From Acanthacorydalis orientalis (Eukaryota > Arthropoda > Insecta > Megaloptera > Corydalidae): a DNA stretch of 64,000 nt. The notes under the pieces are model-generated. The model did not search any database. It saw nothing but the letters and a program-made list of their open reading frames with translations, and had not been told where the DNA came from. The DNA is taken from positions 39,191,708-39,255,707 of the forward strand of contig CM068314.1 of NCBI GenBank assembly GCA_034766995.1, read 5' to 3'. Each line of letters begins with the position of its first letter. The stretch's first letter is position 1. Made by a program: the position numbers and the translations under genes. Below, piece by piece: positions 1 through 12,621 of the stretch.

Positions 1-457
1 AAATAATTATTGTTATTTCTAATTTTTATTTGAATATCTCAATCCACTATTACTTAATTTTTTTAAAAAAAAAGAAAAATCAGCGTTTCTGATTGCTTAA
101 TACATTTGTTATGTACATTAAGTCATATATATTTTCGAATAAAAACATATATATATATATATACAGTATTTTAATAAGATTTTATCATTAAATGACACAA
201 AGGTCTAATAATCCAAAATTCTCCAACAAAAACATACAGTCTATAAAACATCCAATGAATTACTCTCTAAATGTTTAAAATTTCAATGATCATTCCAAAC
301 ATCTAATAATAATTAATTTTTGAATAATGTTCATTGAACAAATTTTTACACAGATTTTGTTTTGTAATAAATTTTATATTTTATTTGGAGATTTATCTGT
401 TATACACGTATATATTTCGCGTGTTAGTGTGTGTGTTCCGAGTATACATATGTACTC

Positions 458-477
458 GTATATATATATATATATAA

Positions 478-527
<50 letters not shown>
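458..527. repeat. (TA)n microsatellite, interrupted
   Basis: TA runs are broken by AAATAAA at 476-482 and TATTATA near 513. Confidence 0.9.
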
Positions 528-1016
528 CACACAAACATTTAACACTATCTAGATCCTATAATCGTTATATACCTTACAGGTAAATTTCACCTAGATATTT
601 AACATTTTATATAAATCTCGACAATATGATATTTTATTCTTAAAAAGTAATACACATATTTAAGAAAAAAATTAAACATGTTCATATCTATTTTAAACAA
701 AATACTTTGTAGTTTTTAATTATTATAAGAATTTAATTAAATTAATTGTTATATAGATAGATGTATCGATAATTTTTTACTTCGAAACTCGCAGATTAGC
801 TATTTTTTAATTGCTTTAAAAAAGGAGTTTACCACTAACGAGATAAAAAATAAAGTTCTTACAATGACTAATTTTTTCCAATTTGAATAAGGTTTTTACA
901 AAAAATAATATTTGAATGGAAATTTTATGGACTAAACTCTAAGAAAATTTTGCTAGATATAGCGGAGAACTTGTTATATCCGTACTAATTATAACGGAAT
1001 AGCTTTTCTCTTTGTG

Positions 1017-1033
1017 TATATATATATATAGTG

Positions 1034-1066
<33 letters not shown>
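1017..1066. repeat. (TA)n microsatellite
   Basis: Two TA runs flank GTGTATGT. Confidence 0.9.
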
Positions 1067-1068
<2 letters not shown>

Positions 1069-1384
1069 TAACTGATTTTTAAAAACGAATAAAATATTTC
1101 GAGGACATATTGATCGTGAAGATACAGCATAATAAAAAGATTTAGAATAAAATCAATTTACATTAGTTGAAATTAGAATTCGGATACATAGCATTTATGT
1201 AATACGTACTTATAGTAATATATTTTTATAAGCAACTCTGAACAGTAAAATCATGTTCTTTTTTCTGTTAATCTCGCAAGTTTAAATACATGTACAAATC
1301 TTTTTATAAACATTTCCTTAAATCCGGATGTGTTTATTCCTCTATGTAAATCATAGTCCGACAATTGCGTATCCGTGTATACAC

Positions 1385-1386
<2 letters not shown>

Positions 1387-1439
<53 letters not shown>
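1387..1439. repeat. (TA)n microsatellite
   Basis: An uninterrupted TA run of about 50 bp. Confidence 0.95.
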
Positions 1440-1444
<5 letters not shown>

Positions 1445-2125
1445 GAATGATAAATTTCCTCTTTATAAAATGAATCTTGTATCGTGGTATAAACGTTCAC
1501 TACAAAAACAGCATTTTTCATTTTATAACAAATTAAAAGAATGTAATCAATGACATAAACGAATTAAAAAATCATTTAATTATTATTTCTGAACTTTCGC
1601 AAATATAAGTTATACTTATGTATTAATTTTGTGTTTTTCAAACACTGGAACCAGGTCTCTTTTCAAACACCATAAAGAGGAGATATTAATAATATTAAAC
1701 TAAAAAATTCGCAATTTTGTACATTTTTGGTGCTTTCAATAAATTATTAATTATTATTAAAATGTATCGGATTTCATTGAATTTAAAACGCATGTCTTTC
1801 ACATTGTGTTGAAGTTAAAATAAGCGAGCTTCTTATATTCGAGGTAGACTGTTTTCTCTTCGAAAGTCTCAAACATTTTTTTCTATTTGGTATACAATTT
1901 TCATTTCATTACCTTTCTTCGTGTGGGATTAGGTGAAAGACATTTCAGGAGGTCGAGTTATCACAAAGGTTTAGAACCACTGTATTAAATTGTATTGCAC
2001 AGAAATTGAGTTTTCTATATCGTTGAATAAATATTTTTAATATATAATCTTTAGTTATTTTTCTTGTACAGAAGGAAAAAGTATTATAGGAATTTAGTTC
2101 TAAAGAATTTGACCTGTTTCCCTCG

Positions 2126-2126
<1 letters not shown>

Positions 2127-2201
<75 letters not shown>

Positions 2202-2224
2202 ATATGAGTATGTATATGTATGTA
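2127..2224. repeat. (TA)n microsatellite with TATG tail
   Basis: About 68 bp of pure TA, then TATG/TGTA repeats. Confidence 0.95.
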
Positions 2225-2511
2225 TTTTTTCACTCATGCTTAATATAGGAATCATTTTAATACCTACAAAAGTACTATATTTATACGCAATGTTTTTTTG
2301 TTAAACTTTACACACAAAAAGTCTAGTTCATTGAACTGATAATGTATGCTTGGCATATACGACATTGACGAAGAAAAAGTTTTCACGTACATTGGTATGT
2401 TATATACGAAGTAAATTAGAACTTCGTATAAAGATTTTTGTCAAGATTAAAATTTAGATTAGTATGTAAATAGTAAATGTCGTATGGATACTTGTAAGTA
2501 ATTTCATTGAA

Positions 2512-2725
2512 GTGATGAGGTCACTGATATAGCTTAGCTGCAAGGTGTTTGTGATTATTGTAGTCACGATATTGAATCCCGGTAGCGGTTCTCCTAATTG
2601 TCTGCAACAGGTTATTAGTGTCACACGATCTGTGTTGTTGGTTGGGGGTCGCTCATTGATAACAAGAATAGTTGATTGCTTTCATTATTGTAAACAGTGG
2701 CGTACGATTGTCAATGACCAGTGAA
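2512..2725 (+). repeat. Probable tRNA-derived SINE
   Basis: ATAGCTTAGCTGCAAGG (2529-2545) resembles a Pol III A box (tRNA D arm). TATTGAATCCC (2570-2580) resembles a B box (T arm), 35 bases later, with a short self-complementary arm between them (TGTGATTA..TAGTCACGA). The following about 140 bases are unusually rich in G and T for this window and unrelated to a tRNA, as in a SINE body. No second copy was found in the window, so the family is unproven. Confidence 0.4.
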
Positions 2726-3672
2726 TTTCTTAATTCTATAAAAAAAATTAATCTACCTTACAAAAATTTCATGCTTATGTATAGAAACATTGTCAACCAC
2801 TACACAAATAGGATTCACAAATAAACTCCAATAGCTTATGTAAAATGAATTTATCAAATAATAATAATGCACAAAACGAACTCTTTTTTTGCTAGAATAA
2901 CTCTGTTATCAATACATAAATCAGTTGTGAATAATATAATTACAAAGTATTATACTGTAAATAATTTAAAAAAATATCCCAAAGTGAAATATAAAAGTGT
3001 ACATTGTTATCCTAATTTGTGTACAAGAATATCATTTTGTCACTGAAAATAAATCAGTTGACGGCATGAATGAGAAAGATTGCATAATAAAAATTTTTTG
3101 ATTTATTTCTGCTCTAATATAGATGTAAGAAAACCCTTGTTCATCGAATGACAAAAATATTAAACAGAGCTGCACCCAAAAATGACCAAACAATGAATTA
3201 GAAAATATATCTTTTTCAAAAGAATTCAAGAGTTTATATTCTATTTAAAAATGACAATATAATATAAATATTAAACTGAAATCGATATATAATAAAATAT
3301 AATAGTGAAATCAGATAGAAAAATAATCGAACATTATGTATGGAAATACAAAAGATAAAATACAAAAATAAGTAAACTGATTGTAAACTGTTCATGAAAA
3401 GTATTAATCATTGACCACAAATTTGAATTAATCATGACAAGTATTGGTCAATGAGCACGTATTTCAATTAGATTTCTATTAAGATAAGAGTTGAAATATG
3501 AAATCCAAAAGGTTTATGAATCATTAAAATAATGTCTAAATATTTTAATTTCTGAACGAAAAATTAAGCACTTATTAATCAATTGATTGAGTCGATGACT
3601 TATTTTCTTGTAAATGTAATAAATATTTCATGTATTTAACATATTTTAATAAACAGGAGGCTCTGTCCCCTA
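2726..3672. other. Intergenic AT-rich DNA
   Basis: It includes a 65-codon minus-strand frame at 3032-3229 with no recognisable feature. Nothing else stands out. Confidence 0.5.
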
Positions 3673-4000
3673 CTAGCTCTTCTATATATAGACCCCCTTG
3701 GGGAGGGGGGGTGCTCCCCGTTTGCTGACATTCGCTCTCTCCTAATAAATAATAGAAATTAACAAATTGTACACGCAAATAATCTGCGTAAAATGTAAGT
3801 TGTAATTTTTTTATGGTAAAATTTTATAAAAATTAATAACAGAATATAATGTTAAAATGTGTAATATTTTTTTTACACTAAAGCTTCAGTGAATACAATA
3901 TTTTGAATAAATTACTTATCAGTTTTATACTGAAATCGTATACCCTCTTTCGTTGTACGCCTTGAGAGAGCTATATACATGTTAATAATATTAACTAATC
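3673..4000 (-). mobile_element. Possible Helitron remnant with helicase C-terminus
   Basis: On the minus strand 3983-3930 translates NMYIALSRRTTKEGIRF, which resembles the last conserved motif of Helitron/Pif1 helicases (xxYVALSR). About 240 bases further along the same strand come a G/C-rich palindromic stretch (3690-3720, CCCCAAGGGG and GGGGAG...CTCCCC) and CTAG at 3676-3673 followed by T. That order, helicase end then hairpin then CTAG|T, fits a Helitron 3' end. The hairpin is about 17 bases from CTAG, longer than usual, and no Rep domain was seen, so this is tentative. Confidence 0.4.
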
Positions 4001-4552
4001 AGAATAAAAACCACGCAATATCCATCAATCAATCATTGATGATTGAGAAGAATGGTTAAATGTGATACTTGTGGAATGTAGTAAAGGAAGCGGTGGTACG
4101 AGGTGATCTACAAGAAAAAAAATGTTTTATTGAAATTTTGCCATGAAATTATTTTTTATATATAGAAAGATAGTATAGAAATTATTATAATTCAGATGAT
4201 ACGTAGAGTTTTTTAATTTTATTTTTTTTCTTACAAAAACCATTCAGGACGGAAATACCATAAACATGAATTTATTCATTTTATAGATGACTATATTCGT
4301 GTATATTAACATGTATAAACAACACCTATAAACAATATGAATTTATTACAAAGATTTTCTCTATTTATCTCACTTGTATTTAATATAAGTTACTTTTCAA
4401 TTTTTAGTTTATATAGTGAACACCTACATACTATTATTAATTTGCACGCCACTGTTCCTATGTTGCTAGACATATAGTTGTACATGTTCAGTTTAATGCT
4501 GTGTATCAAAATTAAATGTCCGAGAGACATGTTCTTCTTTACATGAACAAAT

Positions 4553-4556
<4 letters not shown>

Positions 4557-4606
<50 letters not shown>
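4557..4606. repeat. (TA)n microsatellite
   Basis: A pure TA run. Confidence 0.95.
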
Positions 4607-4613
<7 letters not shown>

Positions 4614-4936
4614 AAAAAATATGAATTTAATTTCAAAATAAAATTATTTTAGTATAGGTTTACTTGTGATTAATAATTACAATTTTGTATTTTCTTTACT
4701 AATAACTTTTTATCTAATTTCATTTTCTACATTATTTACTTTCTGAATTGTAAGAAAATTTGTTAAATAATAAACAATATTACTAATTCTTAACTCTTTT
4801 AAAACATTAAATAGAGATAAGTTTTTTTTAATATTGAGATAATGCTTTTTTTAAAAAATAAATTATTATAAAAATATATGAAATTAAACTCCGTTGATTA
4901 GAAAATTTGGTACGTTAACTGATAACAACTAGCTAC

Positions 4937-4944
<8 letters not shown>

Positions 4945-5002
<58 letters not shown>

Positions 5003-5046
5003 CATATATGTATATATGTACATGTATCTATATATATACATATATG
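4945..5046. repeat. (TA)n microsatellite with TACATG tail
   Basis: About 52 bp of TA, then degenerate TATATGTA/CATGTA units up to the GC-richer insert. Confidence 0.95.
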
Positions 5047-5162
5047 GTAGGTAAAGTCCGACTTTGCCCAGTTACCGTACGTCAAAGTCCGAAGAAGAAC
5101 CTCTACTCAGGGCTGTATACCTGTGCTTGGCCGGGTCAAAAATGTGTGAGGATGAAGATGAT
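5047..5162. other. GC-richer insert of about 115 bp inside a (TA)n tract
   Basis: A block with GTAAAGTCCGACTTTGCCCA and GTGCTTGGCCGGGTC lies directly between two long (TA)n runs. It contains a 7-bp inverted pair GACTTTG/CAAAGTC and no coding frame. The abrupt borders suggest insertion of a repeat element into the microsatellite, but I could not assign a family. Confidence 0.4.
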
Positions 5163-5329
5163 TATATATATATATATATATATATGATGTGTGTGTGTGT
5201 CATAATCACATGAAGAAGTACAACTTTTCATCATGTTCTAGGCGTTGATGAAATATGGACAGACCATATACTTTTATGATTATATAAATTTTTTCGAAGT
5301 GTTTCACAAAACATTTATTTCCTTTCAGA

Positions 5330-5555
5330 ACATTGAGTGGGCTGACTAGAGACTACACATTTTCCACGTCTAGAGCTCCCCAGTTCAGTGACCGTTCATA
5401 TAAACTCAATTAACCAATGGCTCCTATAATCCAACCTCAATCTAAACATAACAAAGCACGAGTCTGGAGCCACTGTGCTGCAGTACACGATAACAGTGCA
5501 TTCCTCTTAGTATCAGTATAGTGGTTACACTTGTGGCAGAATGAGTTCTTAGTTA
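5330..5555. other. Mixed-composition block with a tRNA-like segment
   Basis: TTAGTATCAGTATAGTGGTT and CACTTGTGGCAG (5516-5540) resemble the D arm and anticodon arm of a tRNA (A box TATAGTGGTTA, His-like TTGTGGC). No B box or acceptor stem follows, so this is at best a tRNA-derived fragment. The DNA before it (5330-5500) is unique and codes for nothing I recognise. Confidence 0.25.
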
Positions 5556-7094
5556 TTTAACATGATTTTCCAAATTTTGAATACTAACACTTCCTGATAT
5601 CATCACCGTGAACCAACATATTCTGGTCTTTCGTCATTATTTGTTACTATATTTATGAAAAAAAAACAATTGGTGAGACATTAGATCTTGTTTACTGTAC
5701 AAAATTAGTACAAATTAAAACATAATAATATAAATACATTTAACCGGATCTGACCAGGTTAGGTCTCGTCATAATAAAGGTATTTAATTATATGTTACAA
5801 AACATGTAATGATTTGACAATAAAATAATGTGCTTAAAATAAATGATATCTTCGGTTTTAAGAAACAACGAAAAAAAAAATAAAAGTAAATAAAAATAAA
5901 CAATTATTAACAATTCTTTATTATTACTTTTTTACTTAGTTGTAGAAGAAATAATAATTATTCAGAATATGGTTTGAGCTTGCACAACTTGATCTGATTT
6001 GACATGATCCTATTATAAGTTTCATTTTTTATCAATTTGTGTAAGTGACGTTATAATCCATTTCTACTTATTTCTTCCATAATTACCAAAACAAATAATA
6101 ATAATCTGACAACAAATAATGGTCATTTTGTAAAGCGACAGAATTTAAATTCAAACATATGGTTGTGTTAAGCGAATGATATTCAAATGTTGCAAAACGA
6201 GACGTATTTTACATTAAAAGCTCCAGCAGAATATGTATAACCAAGAAATTACATAATTTACTAACATTATTTGTACTGCTTAAGATCTTCATGAAGAGAC
6301 ATATTTCAATATGTGACTAAAATATTTAATGTTATTACAAAACGTAGATATAATTCACAATATCAATTTCACTAGTATTTCTACAACATTAAAATATAAA
6401 TATTAATTAAGATGTTGAAGATCGGAAACTATAAATTTATATTTAATTCATTATTGTAATAGATAATGTACTACCATGAATCAATTTACTAAAATGCAGA
6501 TCCCTAATTTATAAAAATAAGTTCCTACGAAATGCACATTAAATTAATTGGTAGATACTGTACATAGACGTACTGCACATTTTATTTACTCGTAGAACAA
6601 TTTTAATCCGTTGTGTGAATATATTACTTAATCTATTTTTTCATCCATCTGCTATAATCATATTTAGTACGAATTTGTCCTTTTTATTCAATTTACTTTC
6701 AAATACTCTTTAGATCAAACTTCATTTATTAATATAACATTACAGAACATTATTTAATTGTATTATTATTATTAACAAGTACGTTTTAAATTGTCATCAT
6801 TAATATTTTTTCTTTATTCCAGGTGGGTTTCGTCATAATTTCTTTTATTAAACTGACTGGGTAAGTTACTTTTTAAGCAAAAATTTGTTAAAGGTAAATG
6901 AAATTGTAATGAAAATTGTTATATCGTTCAATATATGCATCAACATTTAAACAACTATTCTATAGTGAGTAATTGAAACTACTTTCTTCTTATTTGAAAG
7001 TTTTAATAAATATGTAAACATTTCTCAGATGCTGCGTTCAATATACATCTTTTTTGAAAAAAAATTATAAATTCTATTGTCAAATTTAACAAAT

Positions 7095-7116
7095 GTATAT
7101 ATATAAATGTATATAC

Positions 7117-7164
<48 letters not shown>

Positions 7165-7175
7165 TATACATATAT

Positions 7176-7240
<65 letters not shown>
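7095..7240. repeat. Compound (TA)n/(TATACA)n microsatellite
   Basis: Two long TA runs are separated by several TATATACA units. Both strands give long Tyr/Ile frames that are not proteins. Confidence 0.95.
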
Positions 7241-7242
<2 letters not shown>

Positions 7243-7693
7243 TTTTTCTTATTATTGAAATTTTTTTTAAATATTTTTTTTTCTTTAGATTAAACACAAT
7301 TGTTATTTTTATAACTGTAAGATTATTACTAAAGTATATTACTATTATAATTTACTCTTAATAATTGATACAACACTACTAGGTTCATTTATTTATATTC
7401 CTTTTTGAATACTTTTTCAGTGATTTGTTTATGATAGAAAAATGTATATATATATATATATATATATATTGTGTCAATATTTTTCTTATACAATTATTTA
7501 TTTTCTTTATATTAATTCTAAGCTGGATATTTATTGAGATTTTGGTAACAAAATAGTTGTTTTCTTTAAAAAATTCTTAAAAAAACGTAGCACATAAAGA
7601 AAAATTCAAAATCTTATATTGATCAGAAGTTCACTGTCTTTCAATTATATTTATTTTGATTGTTTATGTAAAAGCTGCGTGCTATTTGTATTG

Positions 7694-7698
<5 letters not shown>

Positions 7699-7742
<44 letters not shown>

Positions 7743-7750
7743 CATACATA
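7699..7750. repeat. (TA)n then (TACA)n microsatellite
   Basis: About 40 bp of TA followed by TACATACATACA. Confidence 0.95.
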
Positions 7751-8221
7751 AACACAAACTTTTATTAATTTTATATCTGTAGTATTTGGAAGTATAAATG
7801 TACATTTCGTTTTCTATAATAAATATGTTTATTAATATTTTTACGTAGAATTTTTATATAAAAAATCTATTTAAAATCATTTTATTTAGTTGTAATCTCA
7901 ACTTCAAAATGAAATCAGTCTACTAATTAATTAAAGTAATTCTTCATGTAATGTAATATTTTGATAAGATGTATATGTGATGAGGATCAAGTGATTTTTA
8001 TCTTGAGCTTATTACTGATATTATCCAGTGAATGAATAAAGCTAGATTTTCTCAGAATTTCAATGAATTTTTAAGAATTAGTGTAATTAAAAATTAAAAT
8101 AAATATTTATATGTTTCTAAATACGTTACTTAAACATTTTTGATTAGAAACGTATTAGGATTTCGTATTAAAATTTTTGCAATAATTTTTAGGAAGAGTA
8201 TCGTTTTTTAAATAATAATGT

Positions 8222-8290
8222 GTGTTTTACAGAATTATTTAAATGATTTCATTTAAGAATTATTTAAGTGTTTTACAGAATTATTTAATT
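8222..8290. repeat. Short direct repeat, period about 46
   Basis: GTGTTTTACAGAATTATTTAA occurs, within one or two bases, at 8222-8242 and again at 8268-8288. The spacer contains a third, shorter AGAATTATTTAA. Confidence 0.7.
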
Positions 8291-8898
8291 GATTATTTTT
8301 TATTAAAATGATTTCAATAATAACTATTCAAATTCAACCGTACGCTCGTTGTTTATTTGTCTTTTTAATTAACTCGATAATTGAATATATAATACCGAAT
8401 GTACACGATACTCTTAACTACATATATATCATTACTACTTTGTTATTACCAACTCACAAGAACATAAAAAATTCATTTACGTGTTATTAGTTGTAATTCA
8501 TGTAAGTTAACTATTGGTACTAAAATGTCATCCGAACGTGTTATAAAGCCAATTTCAAGTTTATTACAATAATAAAACGAGTTAAAAAGTAACTGTAACC
8601 AGTAATATGTATGGAATTCACATTTGAGTAGATAAGATATTTTAGTTTTTTCAGGAAATATACTTAACCATTCGGTATACATTATGTATAAAATATATTT
8701 ATAATACATTTTGATAATGTTATTCACTTTATTTAACTAATTTTTATTAAAAAAGTAAATATTTTAAAATTAAAATTGTTTCAAGGTGAAATCAGCTACA
8801 ATTTATTTTGATACTGTCGATTAATTCACTTTCAGAACTGAATTTTTCATTTGCTTCAGATCAAAAAAGCTTACTTATCATTTATATAGTTTTCTCTA

Positions 8899-8936
8899 TC
8901 GTACCGCAACAACTCGGGAGTCTTGTTGCGGTACGA
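8899..8936. other. Perfect 14-bp hairpin in a GC-richer unique block
   Basis: TCGTACCGCAACAA (8899-8912) and its exact complement TTGTTGCGGTACGA (8923-8936) flank a 10-base loop. The partial motif TTTGCGGTACGA recurs near 9094. The surrounding 8890-9130 has mixed composition and no clear frame. It could be a structured RNA element, a protein-binding palindrome or a transposon end; nothing decides among these. Confidence 0.6.
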
Positions 8937-9189
8937 GAAGGAATGATTTTTAGAAGAGAAACTCCCATTTAAAGTGCTCCGGAAAGAATGTAGCAATTCG
9001 TTATTCGGTGCTCCTTTTTGATGCGTTAATATAAGTGCTATGTAGAGTAGTGGTAAAGTGGAGAAGAAGACGTCTTTGTACTATCACAGTTTGCGGTACG
9101 AAAGGGTGCACTGTAATTGTTTCATATGAGCATTTCGATGTCAATACCATCATCTTTAAGAAGCTATGATATAGGAAAAACTTTTTTTT

Positions 9190-9290
9190 TCACATTAGAG
9201 TTCTGAAAATGATGGAATCACCATTGAAATGGGTATAAAATCGAATCAAAAACAGTCTATCATTATTGAACATTTATGATGAGACACATT
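9190..9290 (+). repeat. Dispersed CTGAAGATGATG repeat, copy 1
   Basis: TTAGAGTTCTGAAAATGATG GAATCACCATTGAAATGGG is followed by a CTATCATTATTGAACATTTATG block. Both parts recur at 26220-26330 in the same order and spacing, showing a shared ancestor of about 100 bp. Confidence 0.55.
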
Positions 9291-9348
9291 TGTGATTTGT
9301 GTGAGAGTAAAAAATTCATTTTGTGAATAGGAAACTTGTGTCAAAAAT

Positions 9349-9371
9349 AATTACACGTTAATACGTGTAAT
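9349..9371. other. Short inverted repeat
   Basis: ATTACACGT and ACGTGTAAT are separated by 4 bases. Partial GTGTAATCA and TTGTAATCA repeats follow. Confidence 0.5.
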
Positions 9372-9728
9372 CATTTTTGTGTAATCACGTTGTAATCAAA
9401 AAATAAATTTAAAATTGTATAATTTATAAAATTACAAAACTACTGTATGATTTATTAAACTACAAAACTACTAGATCATTATTGTATATTAAGATTTTTA
9501 AGGTATTTTAATTCTTGTACAAAACTGGAAAGGCATCAATTATGTTCATAAATACACAGGAGTTAAAATAAATATTTTAAGGTTTTGTAATGTAAATATA
9601 ATGTTTGAAAGTTTAAATAACAACTGGTTTATATAATTAACTTACTTCTATAATGCTGATGTTTAAATATAGTTATAAAATTATAATTGTAGATGAAATA
9701 AATAATAATTAATGTCACTAACACGTGT

Positions 9729-9729
9729 T

Positions 9730-9813
<84 letters not shown>

Positions 9814-9843
9814 CATATATATACATATATATACATATATATG
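9729..9843. repeat. Compound (TA)n/(TATACA)n microsatellite
   Basis: TA runs are interspersed with TATACA and TATGTA units over about 115 bp. Confidence 0.95.
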
Positions 9844-10707
9844 TTATACACATGCATACAATAACTTGAATAAGTTTTCCTTGGACTTTAAATTCTTCGA
9901 GTCGAATACTAAAAATATTCCGAATATATTCACAAAAAAAATAACTCACTCCATCTTTTTGTCCAAACTGTTGCCATTGTACACCCAAGAGCTTTGTAAT
10001 GCGAGTGGATTTAGGATGTTTGCGTATAAAGTCACTCTTTAAACAATAATATCAAGATCACATTTCTCTGACAATAAATAGTTTTCTTTTTTTTTATTTT
10101 CTACTTTGATAGATCGAAATGTCATGTTCTGTAGTTTAAAACTTCGACAACAGAAATAGTTCACAATCGAATATTTTAAATAAAATATCAGTAGATACTT
10201 TGTCTAGACAATACAGATTTCAATTATTTAGAGCTCTCTATGTTATTGAAAGTGTATTTTTAACTTTTAAGAAAAATGTAGCTGAAACTTTTTTGCAATA
10301 TTTATAAGATAACACATTTTATATCATATATATATATATATAATATCATACACGAATATATGTATAAAACTAATATATTAGTGTATTATGTGATCACAAT
10401 ATAATAGTAAGCACAGTGCGCAGTAATGAAGTTACTGTAGATATGGATAATTCTAAAACTTTACTGCATTATTGGTCTCGTATGAACTGCATTGTCTCGC
10501 AAAGAATAAGTATTATGTTATTTGCATAATAAACATAACCGTTTCTCCATGAAATTCTGTTTTATATAAATTTTATGCATGAAAATTTCAATCGATATAT
10601 ATATATGCATACATTGTTCACAGAAATGATTATTACATGATTTCGTTTTTTACAATTTTTAATAAAATAATTTTATACACTACAAATTCTATTAGGCATG
10701 CAAAATA

Positions 10708-10832
<125 letters not shown>

Positions 10833-11029
10833 AGTGTACAATTTAATTCGGTACCTTTTTAATAGAAAATAAATGCCGATTTACGGAAAAATAGAATACA
10901 TTTAAACCCCTAAATTACCCCCTATTAGTTTGTATAAATTTTCTCTTTCTATCGAGTAACTAACGAATTCCTTGGTGGATTTGAGTCGTTGAAATCGTAA
11001 TACATTTTCGGACTTCTTTTAGTGTTTTA

Positions 11030-11165
11030 GAATTTTTTGCATATTTTATACGTCACAACACCTTCCGCCAAAGCTGAATAAATTATTCGCGCGACTTCGG
11101 CCACACGTCTTTCACCTGGAACGCGAAAAGTATGCAATGCCTAATATGTTGCTTTTCGAACATTA
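11030..11165. promoter_or_regulatory. GC-richer block with CRE-like and TATA-like motifs
   Basis: The block has many CpG dinucleotides. On the minus strand it has GTGACGTATAAAATATGC near 11040-11057 (CRE-like TGACGTA followed by TATAAAA) and GACGTGTGGCC near 11100. It has no frame of note. It may be a conserved non-coding element or a promoter; position alone gives no target gene. Confidence 0.2.
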
Positions 11166-11332
11166 TCGTGTTCATTACTATTTTATAAGGTTATGACAAC
11201 TGCTTATCTGAGGTATATAGTGATTTTAAATATTAAGGTTGGCATTTCGAAATCCTAACACGACGAGAAAATATCTTAATTTGGAACAGTTACGATTGGT
11301 TTAATTTAAATGCAGAGAAATAATTTTTACAA

Positions 11333-11334
<2 letters not shown>

Positions 11335-11371
<37 letters not shown>

Positions 11372-11389
11372 AGAGAAAGAGATAGACTA
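11335..11389. repeat. (TA)n followed by GA-rich tract
   Basis: About 33 bp of TA then GAAAGAGAAAGAGATAGA. Confidence 0.9.
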
Positions 11390-12559
11390 GAATAGTATTG
11401 TGTAACTCTATAAGAGATGATGTATTCATCAGGTACATATTATTATATTTTTTTATAATATATTTGTTAGTATTTTCATCGAGCAGCGAGTGATATAGAA
11501 AATAAATTAAGGTGTAAAAAAGTTATTCAACTGAATATAGAATTACATTTTTATTAACATAATGGATCAATTAAAAAATATCAGTTATGTATATGTAGAT
11601 ATAAAGATCTATACAATTTATAATATCTACTGAAAATGTTTTAAATTTTGTAAAAGTTTTATTCTATTAGAAGTAAAATATGAAAACTTTGTCATATCTT
11701 GAATGTATCTACAAATAACTACACTCATAAAATCAAAGAACAGAGTTTGTTCTTCGAAAACAAGAAAACTTTTTTTTTAATAAACACTTAATTTGTAAAC
11801 AACAATTATCGGAATAAGTAGAATTAAATTAATATGCTCTTCTTCTAAATGCAATGATTTTTTTAATTTTTTGTTTATACTCATCTATATTTTTCACACT
11901 AAATTCAATTTAAGATTTTTAATTTACCTGTAAAAATACACAGTTCACTAACACGTATACTCAGTTAATCTCAATCATAAATCTTTATTTTTGACATAAC
12001 TCAGATAACTTTTTTTCTCACTTTCTTTTTCAAATGGGAGCACTAATTTTTTTTCATTCGTTACTGATTCTTTTCATTAGATATTTAATTTCAATAAATA
12101 ATTAATATTTATCTAATAAATCAATGTCTTCAATTACTGTTTATTTACTGGTCAAAACAAGGCATACTTATATATAAAATTACTCACAGATGATAATGTT
12201 TAGAAAAATAAATAAACATTTCGTAGTTAACATTAAAATTGTGTTAGTTATAAGTTGGTTAATTTTTTTTGTAATCATTCTTTTAATTTATTGGTTTTAA
12301 TTGATATTTTTCCGTATTTATTTCCTTCACAAAAGAAATACAATATAAAGTTGTCCCATTATGCTTAGGGCATGTTATTTACGGAAAAATTATAATTATG
12401 TTTTGTCTCTAGAACGTCGTAAAAAGACTATAAACTTTCTTAATATACTAATTCTTACTTTTATTACTTCTTTTTGTCGTTTGATGAAACACTATGATGT
12501 TATAAAATTGGAATTTAAGGTATTTGTAATAAAAGTAACTAAGAATTAAGAAATACATA

Positions 12560-12562
12560 CAA

Positions 12563-12617
<55 letters not shown>
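12560..12617. repeat. (CA)n-(TA)n compound microsatellite
   Basis: Seven CA units pass directly into about 42 bp of TA. Confidence 0.95.

Positions 12618-12621
<4 letters not shown>

Larger units (their letters stand above)
1..2511. other. Intergenic AT-rich DNA
   Basis: Apart from four (TA)n tracts, listed separately, I see no coding frame, inverted repeat or RNA motif. Open frames at 327-542 and 1365-1553 are mostly microsatellite translation. Confidence 0.6.
5556..8898. other. Intergenic AT-rich DNA
   Basis: Large (TA)n tracts occur at 7095 and 7699, a short one at 7445-7470, and the small direct repeat at 8222. Frames at 8308-8490 (+) and 8473-8727 (-) have no family resemblance. Confidence 0.5.

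Noticed and set aside
5512..5550. Possible tRNA-His or tRNA-Asp gene
   Set aside because: D-arm and anticodon-like strings are present, but no T arm or acceptor stem can be paired.
7003..7361. Long Tyr/Ile-rich open frames on both strands
   Set aside because: They are translations of (TA)n repeats. The same happens at 9629-10042, 10633-10833, 14843-15259, 32258-32500 and others. No non-repeat domain is attached.
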